The notes below the pieces were generated by a model that worked only from the letters and a program-made list of their open reading frames with translations, did not search any database and was not told the DNA's origin. A program made the translations under genes and the position numbers. From NCBI GenBank assembly GCA_016710985.1, contig JADJTX010000001.1:1-32225 (forward strand): DNA of 32,225 nucleotides, given 5' to 3'. The first letter of the stretch is position 1; every line of letters starts with the position of its first letter. The stretch comes from Ignavibacteria bacterium. Its GTDB lineage: Bacteria > Bacteroidota > Ignavibacteria > Tepidaquicellales > Tepidaquicellaceae. This document shows, one piece after another, positions 19,701 through 29,025 of this stretch.

Positions 19701-21621
19701 AATGGTTTTCTAACTGGAGACTTATTAGTCCCCTTGGTAGAGATTTGCAATCCTATTTCTCCAATGATATGGGCTGTTGTGATAATGGATATGTGCCATT
19801 TTGGGGTAATAGAACAGTAGGTGTAACTTTAAGTCAGCAAAATTTGAATATTGAACAGGGAAAGAGATACAAGATCACATTTTGCGGCAGATGGAGAGAA
19901 AATCATTCTTTAGTAAGATTTAGATTCAGAGCTTCAAATGGACAATTCGGTTATGCTGACGGTACATTGATTGGTATTTCACCGGACATTACATCCAGCA
20001 ATTGGGCTACATATACTATTGAAGATTGGACTGCACCTGGAAATTTCAACACAATTCTGATAAATCCTGAAAACAACTTTTCACAGAATGAAGGTGAATA
20101 TACATCTTGGGAGATATAGATAATATTTGTATAACAGAAATTGATGAAAAAGATAAATGTGATTGCAAATCAGGAAAATGGGATTTACAAAAGAGCAGGA
20201 TATCATATGAAATTAATGAACTGAAAAAGGATCAGCCTTTAAAATGCGATGACACATATTTTGTTAATAAAAATAGTTCGGTTACCTTAAATCCGAGTTA
20301 CATTTGTCCAATAGAATGTGGAACGTCAAGTTATTCATATAAAATTAATGGTGGTACAATGTCACTACCGCAAACAGCACCGTTTGTTATATCTAGCATA
20401 AATAATACTACAGGGGTGTTGATATATATTTGGTGCGGAGACAAAATTTGTGATTCCTGTACGGTAAAAATAGAGATGAACGACAAACCAAAAGGTTGCT
20501 TGAAAATCGTATGGGATTCAACTTGGTGCTTAGAGACATTCCAAAGCAAGAAGAAATTCGGTTTTAGTATAAAAATAGATAACCTAACGGGATCAGCTTG
20601 CGCACTTTGGACAGGTTCCATTAATCCGGGAATTTTATCAACAATTGCAGGAATCGGCGGACAGTCGATTCTCCCAGGTATTACACAGATAAACGGGGAA
20701 TTTTCAGGTATGCCTAACCAGCAGGTTCCTAATCCTTTGTGTATGAGATTTTACGCAATTAATAACGGTGATACCTGCACATATGATCATTGTTTTAATT
20801 TGCCAAAATGTGATGACGAAGGATGTAATTGCGGAAGCTGGCAAATAAGGACTGTTAGTTACTCTGGACCATGGCTTGACGCTATCAAAAATGATACTTT
20901 TGCAATAAAGAAGAAACTTGACTTCTTAAATAAAGAAGTAGAGTGTGGAAATCCTGTTCAAGTCAGTAAGGGAACATACAAGATTACAATGCCCGCTTAT
21001 ACATGCCAACCGGAGGGCTGCGGTAACACAACATATTCATGGATTCTTACTTACCTTGGTAACACAGTGGCAGAGGTGTACAGAGTAACAATAGATATTT
21101 TGAATATAATTTTCAGAATTACGGAAACTACGTCCTCAAATACTATGCTTTTTGTGGCGGGAAGCAAACCGTGTGATTCGTGTATCGTAACATTTTCATA
21201 CCCTAATCCAAATCCGGCATGGTGGTGGCTTACTCAGCCAGGTGTGCTTGACGGAGAAAATGATCCGATTAATATTTCTTTAAATAAAGCTAGAGAAAAG
21301 CTTTCGGAAACAGAAGTTGGAAAACGTATAGAAAATTGGTACGAAACGCTAAATAAATCAAACTGGACCGAGAAAATTCTCTCAGATGCAGACAATTTAT
21401 CACTGGCTAAACAGCTAGTAAGTATAGGTAGGCGTGTAGCCGTTGATGGAGGAAAACTTACCAAAGAGGATATCCCGGTTATAGAAAAATCGTTATTCTT
21501 GATAGAAAAAGAGGGTGAGGCTGCCCCCGGGAATCTGATTGAATCAGTGATGAAAGTTATTAATGCATCAGTTGATCTGACATGGGAAGAAATAATCAGT
21601 AAACTTTCCGAGGTTAAGTAA
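16714..21621 (+). CDS. Giant TANFOR-like multidomain secreted protein (paralogue 2), ~1635 residues, several frameshifts
   Basis: AAGGAG precedes ATG 16714, and a signal peptide ends near NLYAQ. Domain order by residue: ~35-260 shared TANFOR-like module; ~390-600 a jelly-roll-like segment (CENNLITNGDFDECSTG … YVAVDNFC). At ~610-950 is a seven-strand-repeat propeller (VWYFGNKAGLDFSNGDPAPL, FYTDGVTVWDRNNQ, STQSAIILPMPGN, LRYTVIDM, GIEFSPN), the N-terminal domain known from Bacteroidota proteins with gliding-motility C-termini. At ~985-1140 is a second jelly-roll-like segment. At ~1145-1500 are two Cys-rich modules (CDCKSGKWD … CDSCTVKIEM; CNCGSWQIR … CDSCIVTFSY). At ~1510-1635 is an all-helical tail. 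No sorting domain is present. Frame breaks fall near 16985, 17555, 18085, 18175, 18285, 19528, 19665, 19735 and 20110. It is followed one base later by the small gene whose product resembles its own helical tail. A large surface or matrix protein is inferred. Confidence 0.7.
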
Positions 21622-21622
21622 A

Positions 21623-22054
21623 ATGAAAAAGATAATCATATTAATAATGATTCTTGCGGGTATTTCGTTCGGCCAGCAATCAAGCTCACCCGGTGATGAG
21701 GGGAGTATTAAAGACCTGATGGAAGAAACAAAGCTTCAGCTTAAGATTCTGATATCGGGGAAAGGCTAACAGCATGGCACACTGGAGCTTAAAGCTAACA
21801 GTTTTAAATTAAAGATGATCTTCGATGAAGAAGGATTTGTGCTGATGCTGAAGATGGTAAGTCTGGGAAAAAAAATGTCAAATCCTGAAAATACACTGAG
21901 TGATACCGATACAGGTAATATTATAAGCTTCATATCCGCGGCCGAAAGGCTCGGATGTGAAGCTCCTGAGGGGCTAAAGGAAATATTGGTAAAAAGGATC
22001 GGTAACAGTTCAGGTAAAACGTGGCAGGGAGAGCATCCACATTTTGAAAGGTAA
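21623..22054 (+). CDS. Small secreted helical protein, homologue of the giant protein's C-terminal domain
   Basis: The ATG follows the preceding stop by one base, so the genes are coupled. 143 residues: signal peptide MKKIIILIMILAGISFGQQ, a linker (SSSPGDEGSIKDLMEE), then an all-helical domain MIFDEEGFVLMLKMVSLGKK … SAAERLGCEAPEGLKEILVKR. This lines up by eye with residues ~1560-1620 of the giant protein (LAKQLVSIGRR … EKEGEAAPGNLIESVMKV), with the same helix spacing and the same EA-P-G turn. An in-frame TAA sits at 21767-21769; the frame continues unchanged on both sides, so it is a base substitution or a pair of compensating indels. It may be a free partner subunit that competes or co-assembles with the giant protein. 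That is inference. Confidence 0.6.
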
Positions 22055-22067
22055 TTAAAAAATAAAA

Positions 22068-24716
22068 ATGATCATGAAAAAAACATTATTCGCTTTATTA
22101 ATACTTATAACGTTATCACTAAACCTCTATGCTCAAAGCGGCAAAGTTATAATAATACTTAAACAGCCGCCACCGCTTGCATTCAAGCTTGAAAACATGT
22201 GGAAGGTTACTTTAAACAATCTCTCACAGCAAACATACCGTGTGCAGTTGCGCGGTGTGGCTACCGAGGTAAACGAAGGATTTATCGCAGATGCAGTAAC
22301 AGGGGTCTTCACATTACCTCCTGGTGTGAAGTCCGTTACTGCCGGTGATATTAAGCCTATAAAGGTAAATGAAACAAATCCCAAGTACGAGGATGTAGTT
22401 AAAAATGTGGGTACAGTACCAAGCGGCAATTACGATATCTGCGTGTACGCAATTGATGCAGAAACAGGCATGGAGCTTGCAAGTGACTGCATCTCAACCG
22501 AAGTGCTTAATCTTTCGCAGGTTGATCTCCTTTCGCCTGAAGATAATTTTTCGGTTTCAGGGTTTAGTGAGGATATTGAACAAAAAACTGAAACTAAATA
22601 TGAGCTGTATAGTACCCGTTCATCACAACCCGTTTTGTTTTCATGGTTGCCGCCATCACCCGTAAGCAGCGGGCAGCGTGTGACTTACAGGCTGAAAATA
22701 GCGCAAATGTACCAAATGCAATCTGCTTATGATGCGATGCAGTCTAATCCGCTGTATTATAGTGCTGATAATCTAATGGCTACTATTTATCAGTATCCTG
22801 TTGCTGCCAGACCGCTATCTGAGGGCAGATATGCATGGCAGGTTGAAGCTTTTGTGAACGGTGTCCTTATGTCATCAAGCGAGGTATGGCAGATAAGAGC
22901 AGGCAATGAACCGTCAATTGTATCCAACGAAGAAAAGCTTAAATTTATGAGAAGGTATTGGGCGTTAAATGATGGAACATACAATTCAATGGGCTCAGAA
23001 AGTCAGCAAAAGAAAAAACCATTTATGTTCTCTTTCAACAGCAAGTTGTATGGTGAAAATGCCAACCGCTCCGGAACCGGTTCAGATAAAGAGCCTGAAT
23101 ATGGTTATTGGGAGGTAAACCCTGCACTTTCTTTTTACGGACTTCCTTTTTCAGCGCCGATGCTTTTTTCTTCTGAGAACTCTGAATCTCGTCAAAACAT
23201 TAACACGCTTAACTTAAGCCTGGATGCATCAGTGATAAAAGAATTTATTATGGAAAAAATTGAGCGAGAAAAGAACAAACTGCTCGAAAAAGGGAAAAAG
23301 GAATTTTCTAAACTTACCGATAAGCAAAAGGATAAGCTCGAATCGGATGCAAAAGGTAAAGTAAGCTCAAAGCTTAATCCCATGCTAAAGATAATGTCTT
23401 CATTCAGATCATTGGCATTGGTACTAGCTACCCGGATTACACACCATTAACTGTAAGAGGTGTACCATTAACAGGAGTTAATGTTGAAATCCAATCCGGG
23501 GCTGTTGTACCTGGCAATAGGCGGATTTAAGAATCAGAAACCAATAGATAATGTAACTTACCGGCGTGATATCTATACAGGAAGGCTGGGAATTGGACAG
23601 AAAGATGGGAGCCATTTTTATTTTACTGGTATGTATGCCAAGGATGATGAAAATTCAATAACGCTTGATCCTTCAAATCAAACTCTAACTCCTAAAGCCA
23701 ATTACCTGTTCGGAATGGAAGGCAAGCTGGAGCTATTCAGGAAAAAGCTGTCGTTGGAAGGTGAAATTGCAGGCGCAATGTTAACCCGCGATACTAGGGA
23801 GGCAGATCTTGAAAATGAGGCTATACCAGAGTGGGTAAAGAATATGGTGCACCCAAGATCTCAAGCTCAGTGGATTATTCATACACTCTTAAAGGAATAT
23901 TTAACAACGAAAAATCTGCGACAAAGGTAACAGCAGGCATGAGAATGCTTGGACCTGGTTACACATCACTCGGTATCCCGAACCTATCAACTGACAAATT
24001 AGAAGTTAAATCAAAAGTAGAGCAGAAACTATCAAATAAGCAGATAAGTTTGAGCGGTGAATTCATGTGGTATCGGGATAATCTGATTGACTGGAAAAGA
24101 TTTACCACAAGTGTTACCCGTTTCAGCATAAACGCGGGATTCAGATTCAAAGGAATGCCGTCGGTCAATATTCTTTTGCACCGACATTCATGACCAATAA
24201 CGCGGTAACAGGTAGCAGCGATAAGCTTGATAATAAGTTTTTGTAACAAGCGTATTTACCGGTCATGCATACAAAATAAAAGATATGAACCTGTTTTCAT
24301 CTGTTTCATATTTTATGAACTCCTCGAGTAATCTGGATTCCATCATAACAGAAAACGTAAGCGTTCATAATTTAATGTTTAGTCAGTCTGTAGGATTTAC
24401 ATTTCCACTCAACATATCAGGTTCGTTTTCAATGAGCTTTGCCAAATACCCGGGTGATTATTCACGGATACTTTCGGGTGATCTCAGCGCTGATTACACA
24501 TTATTCGATGTGGTGAACAGTTTTATTGGATTTGGCACATCTTACGAAAAAGGTAAAAACAAAAAAAATACATTCTATATTGGTACAAGTCTGGGTTATG
24601 AAAGATACATAAACCTGGAAATAAGGGCGGAAAAGAATCTGTATCACAGCTGGCAGGATAGAACTACTAATTATGACGAATTTATGCTTAAAGGAATAGT
24701 TACAACTACATGGTAA
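22068..24716 (+). CDS. TANFOR-like domain fused to outer-membrane beta-barrel (paralogue 3), ~880 residues
   Basis: The start is at 22068 or 22074; the signal peptide is MKKTLFALLILITLSLNLYAQS. Residues ~20-285 repeat the shared module: IILKQPPPLAFKLENMW, YRVQLRGVATEVNEGFI, GTVPSGNYDICVYAIDAETG, QVDLLSPEDNF, PVLFSWLPPSP and GRYAWQVEAF. A charged coiled-coil (IEREKNKLLEKGKKEFSKL) follows at ~400-440. The rest, from YWEVNPALSFYGLP on, is alternating amphipathic strands (GMEGKLELF, FSINAGFRFKG, FIGFGTSYEKG, YIGTSLGYERY) ending TTTW, the terminal aromatic residue typical of outer-membrane barrels. Frame breaks fall near 23425, 23490, 23850, 24180 and 24240. It is probably the outer-membrane anchor or exporter for the two upstream TANFOR-like proteins. 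That role is inferred from shared modules and co-location. Confidence 0.7.
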
Positions 24717-24763
24717 TCATTAATTGAACAAGTCCTTTGAACTGAATCTATTGAGATAACGAT

Positions 24764-24795
24764 AAGCCTGAAAGTAGTAAAATTCAGGCTTTTTC
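24764..24795 (+). terminator. Rho-independent terminator closing the TANFOR-like cluster
   Basis: AAGCCTGAA pairs with TTCAGGCTT around a 10-base loop and is followed by TTTTC, 48 bases past the stop of the barrel gene. Confidence 0.85.
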
Positions 24796-24882
24796 TTATT
24801 ATGTGCAAATAATTTACACAAAATAAAAAGAATGAATTAAACGAATAAATATCAAAAAATTAGATAAAATGAGGATTTATAT

Positions 24883-25006
24883 TTCGGGATGATGTATCAA
24901 TATTGTAAAAACAATAACTTACTCCAAAAATTCCTTCCATTTTCTCCCCAAAAATCGCAATTTTGCCCCAATTTTGAGGGGTGGCACTGACACTTTTACT
25001 GACAGA
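24883..25006 (+). repeat. att-like segment, copy B
   Basis: It opens with TTCGGGATGATGT at 24883. This contains the complete tRNA-Pro(CGG) anticodon loop TTCGGGA, followed by the same TGATGT as copy A. About 92 bases later comes TTTTGAGGGGTGGCACTGAC, overlapping the 20-base identical block CTGACACTTTTACTGACAGA at 24987-25006. No tRNA half lies on either side, so this copy fits a junction between two tandem elements. The rest of 24796-25162 holds no gene that I can see, apart from the hipBA promoter. Confidence 0.6.
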
Positions 25007-25127
25007 ATATAATCTATTTATTTTATTCGTTTTTTGATTAAGTTTTAATTTTGTCTATAATTTTGTTGCTTATTAGCATCATTCATGGCTATAATCTGCA
25101 TTATTGTTGCTTAATAGCTATAGAAAA

Positions 25128-25159
25128 TTTGTTAAACTACATTAAATGTGTTATATTTG
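25128..25159 (+). promoter_or_regulatory. Bacteroidota-type promoter of hipBA
   Basis: TTTG (25128-25131), 20 bases, then TATATTTG (25152-25159): both the -33 and -7 boxes match the TTTG / TAnnTTTG consensus with correct spacing. Transcription would start around 25164-25167, that is, at the ATGATG start codons, so the message may be leaderless. Confidence 0.65.
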
Positions 25160-25162
25160 TAT

Positions 25163-25489
25163 ATGATGGATCAAAACAGCAAAATCAAATGGGAAGTATT
25201 GGCTGACCGGTAATAGTAAAAGAGATAGGAAAAGTTTAAAACAAATCAGATTAAACAAAAATATTTCTCAGGAGCAGCTTGCTAAAAGTATCCGGTTTAG
25301 ATAGAACTACTATTAGCCGGATGGAGTCAGGCAGAGCTGCGACTTTGCTGACTCTAATTCAGGTATTAAGAGCTTTTGGATAAATTGGATATCTTAAATG
25401 CATTTCTGGAGGAACCTGAGATAAGTCCATTAAATTTATTAAAGATCCAGGAAAGTAAACGTAAAGGCATCTTCAAACAGAGTAATTAA
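25163..25489 (+). CDS. hipB: HipB-like XRE-family antitoxin, frameshifted
   Basis: About 105 residues: MMDQNSKIKWEVLADR, VKEIGKSLKQIRLNKNISQ, then EQLAK(S)GLDRTTISRMESGRA, a clear Cro/C1 helix-turn-helix. Next are LLTLIQVLRAF, LDILNAFLEEPEISPLNLL and a basic tail KIQESKRK. The domain and the EPEISPLNLLK tail are typical of HipB antitoxins, which bind operator DNA and the HipA kinase. Breaks fall near 25205, 25290 and 25380. The true end may run a few codons further (KRKASSNRVIK in the healed frame), nearly touching hipA. It is probably autoregulatory: the promoter abuts the start codon, as expected for a TA operon. Confidence 0.8.
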
Positions 25490-25502
25490 ATTATTCCTCA
25501 AT

Positions 25503-26781
25503 ATGAATACTGTCGCTAAAGTTAATTTATGGGGAAGTATGGTTGGGGCTATTGCCTGGAATGATGATTCAGGATTCGCTGCTTTTGAATATGAACCTGG
25601 TTTCCTGAAGAAAGGATTAGATATTGCGCCGATAACTATGCCATTAGTTAAAGCTATAAACGAAAATAGTATCTTCTCTTTTAGAGGATTAAATAAGGAG
25701 ACATACAAAGGATTGCCGGGTTTATTAGCTGATAGCCTGCCAGATAGATTCGGGAATAAATTGATTGAATCCTGGTTAGCACAACAAGGCAGAGACCCTG
25801 CTGGATTCAATTCGGTTGAGAGATTGTGCTATACAGGAAAACGTGGAATGGGAGCTTTAGAATATGAACCTGTGATCCCTTCTGTAACAGATAAATCAGA
25901 ACCAATAGAGATTAATGAACTGGTTAAGCTAACTAAAGATGTACTGGCTGAAAAAAAGAACATAAAGCTTAATATTCACAAAAAGTTCTGAAGGATTATT
26001 AACAATCCTTAGAGTAGGTACATCAGCCGAGGTAACAGAGCTAAAGCTGTAATTGCTTATAATGAAAATACAGGAGATGTCAGATCAGGACAAATTGATC
26101 TTCTTGAAGGCTATAGTTATTGGATAATAAAGTTTGATGGGGTAAATGATAAACAATTAGGTGATCCCAAGGGATATTGTAAGATAGAGTATGCCTATTA
26201 CTTAATGGCTAAAGATTGCGGCATTAATATGACAGAATGCAAGCTTCTGAAAGAACATAAACAGGCTCATTTCATGACCAGGAGGTTTGACCGTGTTGGG
26301 ACAAAGAAACTGCATGCAGACATTGTGCGCAATTGCTCATTTTGATTACAATTCAGCTGGAACATATTCTTACGAACAGGCATTTCAGATCATGAGACAA
26401 TTAAAACTACCATATAGAGATTTTGAACAGCTTTACATGCGATTGGTTTTTAATGTAATAGCCCGAAATCAGGATGATCATACTAAAAATATTTCTTATC
26501 TTATGGATGAAACCGGAAAATGGAGCTATCCCTGCTTATGATCTTACTTATGCTTATGATCCTGCCAATATCTGGATGAGGGCTCATCAAATGTCGGTAA
26601 ATGGAAAGCGAGATGATATTACAAGAGCAGATTTAACAGAAGTGGCTAAGAGAATGAATATCAAAAAATCAAAGGGAGATTATTGATTCTGTTCTAGACT
26701 GTTTCTAATTGGTCAAAGTATGCAAAAAAAGCTGATGTTGCTATTCAGCAGATAAATATGATTAAAAAGTTTTACGTTTGA
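25503..26781 (+). CDS. hipA: HipA-family serine/threonine kinase toxin, several frameshifts
   Basis: About 425 residues. The HipA N-terminal domain (VNLWGSMVGAIAWNDDSGFA … GLPGLLADSLPDRFGN) and PAGFNSVERLCYTGKRGMGALEYEP are intact. The catalytic half has the GTSAG(G)xRAKAV loop, the nucleotide-binding Lys in YWIIKFDG, DPKGYCKIEYAYYLMAKDCGI, HFMTRRFDR, and ARNQDDHTKNISYLMDE followed by PAYDLTYAY. The Asp residues of the last two are the catalytic base and metal ligand. HipA toxins phosphorylate a translation factor or tRNA synthetase (GltX in E. coli) and cause growth arrest and persistence; the target here is unknown. Breaks fall near 25985, 26028, 26295, 26530 and 26685. The exact C-terminus (26781) is uncertain. 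It directly follows its antitoxin. Confidence 0.85.
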
Positions 26782-26954
26782 AAATATGATGATTTATTTT
26801 GAATCAAATCGGTTTAACATTTTCTTTTCGTAATATTAATGAATGGAATTATTATACCAGTAAATAATATTGATTTATCATTTTCATAACCTACTTTTTT
26901 CAAAAAATCTGCAAGCCAGTCTTTCATAAAATAATAGGGTTTGATACGACACTT

Positions 26955-28097
26955 TTAACAGTATTTTAACTCAAATGCTTTGATTTCGTTACTTAACATA
27001 ATATTATTTATTCTGATATACTTTAGAGTATAATCCACAAATGTAAGGTAAGCATTTCTGAAATGCTCACCAATATCCTTGTGAGTTTTGATGTATTTTT
27101 TGATCAGTTCAATAATATCACTTGCCGCTAACAGATCATTTTGTATAAGTGCTATACGGAGTTCGAGGAATTTGACATCAAAATACATTAGATAATTTTC
27201 GGTTTTAACTTTAGTTAATAAATATCTTGCTGTATCAAAATCTTCTTTAAAGAACTGTAACTTGGCAGATAATAGATTTGTAATATTATCTGCATTGCTA
27301 TCTTTAATTAAGTTTTTGGTCCTGTTCAGAAAATCTAAACCCCATTCGTTTTTTTTAGATCAGATAGCGCATTCAATTATGATTTTCAGATCTAAAAACG
27401 TTAAACCATATTTCCTTAATATGTTCCTGTTTTCCATCAAATCCGCTAATTTTACAACTTCCGCTTCAATGCAATGTGATAAATTAAACATTTGTTCCAG
27501 ATTTAATCTATTTGAATGCTCAAAGGAATCAAAAAGCTGAAAGAGAAACAGTTTATTAGCTATATAGAACTTATCCAAATAGTTGTTAATAATATAACCA
27601 TCATCATTTTGCAATTCGTTAATGTTTGATTCGAGAAAATAATATCTCTTAGAGTAGAGCTGCAGCATTTCTAAATAATAGGTATCATCCTTTATTGCAT
27701 TTCTTTCAATGTATTCTTTCAGCCGATAGAATTGCTTTTGGAATTTCTTCATATCATTCTTACTTTTATACCAGTTAAGATATAGTTTTCTTTTAGTAAT
27801 TACATCTGAAGAGAACTCATAATATGGTAAATTCGTTTACCTTGTTTCTATATTCCGACAATAGTTTCCTGATACTTGTATAATTTTTTTTAGAGTCTTC
27901 ACCTGGGTAAAACTCAGCTTTGATTTTTTTTTCCTGAGAGATTTTATCTTCGTTTCCCTTTAATATATCTTAAAATAGGCCGTAGTAGTTTTGTCAGTCT
28001 TTTGGGAATGTTAAAAAAAATGGTGAGTTAAAATAATCCGTCAAAGCTGTAGTTCGTCTTGGAAAGTTTTAAACAAACCTGAAATACCACTTAACAT
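26955..28097 (-). CDS. Helical hypothetical protein (SPFFN-type family), frameshifted
   Basis: About 380 residues when the frames are joined, starting at ATG 28097: MLSGISGLFKTFQDELQ, then YFNSPFFNIPKRLTKLLRP, EDKISQEK, FYPGEDSK, YTSIRKLLSEYRNKVNEF, and then long helices to the stop at 26955. The opening pattern (F..L..EL..L..YF.SPFFN … K.L..L…YP…… I…KLFPG……. . .R.LLS.L) is that of a widespread but unnamed helical-repeat family in Bacteroidota and Ignavibacteria, usually 400-550 residues. It has no signal peptide and is TPR-like in appearance. Breaks fall near 28040, 28008, 27920, 27835 and 27360. It converges with hipA and is divergent from the MALR copy at 28276. The function is unknown. 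Confidence 0.65.
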
Positions 28098-28275
28098 AAT
28101 TTTTACAACTGTAAAATTCACATATTATACCCTAAATTAATGATAAAATGAAATCCCAATAAAATTATGCACGTAAAATCAAAAAACTTCAATTGATAAT
28201 TTTTTCTTTGGATTTGGTATAAATATTTTAAGATGTTAGGAACAAATTTCCAAATGGTTTCTTAAAAACAAAAAA

Positions 28276-28638
28276 ATGGCTCTCAGAAGAGAATCTCATC
28301 AATAAAATTGCTAATGCAATAAAAAGACTAAGCAATGAAAAATATTGATAAGAGATATAATAAGACCATAAATTATGGATGGGGCGAACCCGCTGACAAC
28401 GTCTGAATTGAATATACAAAATTGAAGAATATGTCATAAACTGATTAATGATATAATGCCGCCCTCGAAAATGCTGACAGGAAATCAATTGAACTAAAGA
28501 TGCTGAAACGTTACTGGTGATTTGTTTACACGTGTACTTGCCGGCGGAAAAAGTATTTTTGGGGTTGATAGTCCAGAAGTAACTGAACTTGGGGGCACCA
28601 GACGAAGTGATAGAAAACGGAAAAAATCAAATTGTTAA
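28276..28638 (+). pseudogene. Degenerate or mis-sequenced second copy of the MALR-family protein
   Basis: Starting at ATG 28276, pieces in different frames line up in order with the 119-residue protein at 12795. The pieces are MALRRES, then TINYG-like NKTINYGWGEPA, LINDYNAALENADRKSIELK, and GDLFTRVLAGGKSIFGVDSP followed by EVTELGGTRRSDRKRKK to the stop at 28636-28638. The total length (121 codons against 120) is almost the same, so the indels (near 28308, 28345, 28410, 28440, 28505) largely cancel. This pattern suits sequence errors as well as decay. The protein identity to the first copy is moderate, so it is an old paralogue, not a recent duplication. Confidence 0.65.
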
Positions 28639-28642
28639 TATA

Positions 28643-28872
28643 ATGCTGAAATACCTAAAAAAACTGTTTAATGCTGATGTAACAATTTCCCCGGTTGTAA
28701 GCATAAATGACGAAGAAGTTAAAACTTATAACACAGTGTTAGAAGCAATTGCAGATTTGAAAACGATCCAAATATCCCAAAAGAAAAACTGGATAAACTG
28801 AAAGTTACTCTTTGTGAGCTTAAGCTTACGGGAAAAGTTAAAATTAAGAACGGGGAACTCATAGATAGTTAA
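28643..28872 (+). CDS. Short unknown protein downstream of the MALR copy, one frameshift
   Basis: It starts ATG 28643, four bases after the previous stop: MLKYLKKLFNADVTISPVVS, INDEEVKTYNTVLEAIADL, then one base indel near 28778 and KEKLDKLKVTLCELKLTGK, KIKNGELIDS to the stop at 28870-28872. About 76 residues, soluble, with no motif that I recognise. Close spacing suggests co-transcription with the MALR-type gene. Confidence 0.45.
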
Positions 28873-28882
28873 TTTTTATTTT

Positions 28883-28898
28883 TTTGACTTAAGTCAAA
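28883..28898. promoter_or_regulatory. Perfect 16-bp palindrome, Crp/Fnr-type box
   Basis: TTTGACTTAAGTCAAA reads the same on both strands. It fits the TTGAY-N4-RTCAA shape of Crp/Fnr-superfamily operators. It lies 128 bases upstream of the LytTR regulator gene. It has no loop, so it is unlikely to be a terminator. Confidence 0.4.
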
Positions 28899-29025
28899 TG
28901 AATTGAAATTAAACATATTTATTATTACCGGTTAAACTGGATCAAAATTTTAGTTTAATCTTACTCTTACTTTTCGATCTGATACGAATGGCACATGTAA
29001 TAAAAATAATTACAGTAAATAATTT

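Noticed and set aside
26947..26966. GACACTTTTA resembling the att-like arm block
   Set aside because: Only ten bases match, the second CTGACA half is missing, and the match falls at the stop codon of a minus-strand gene.
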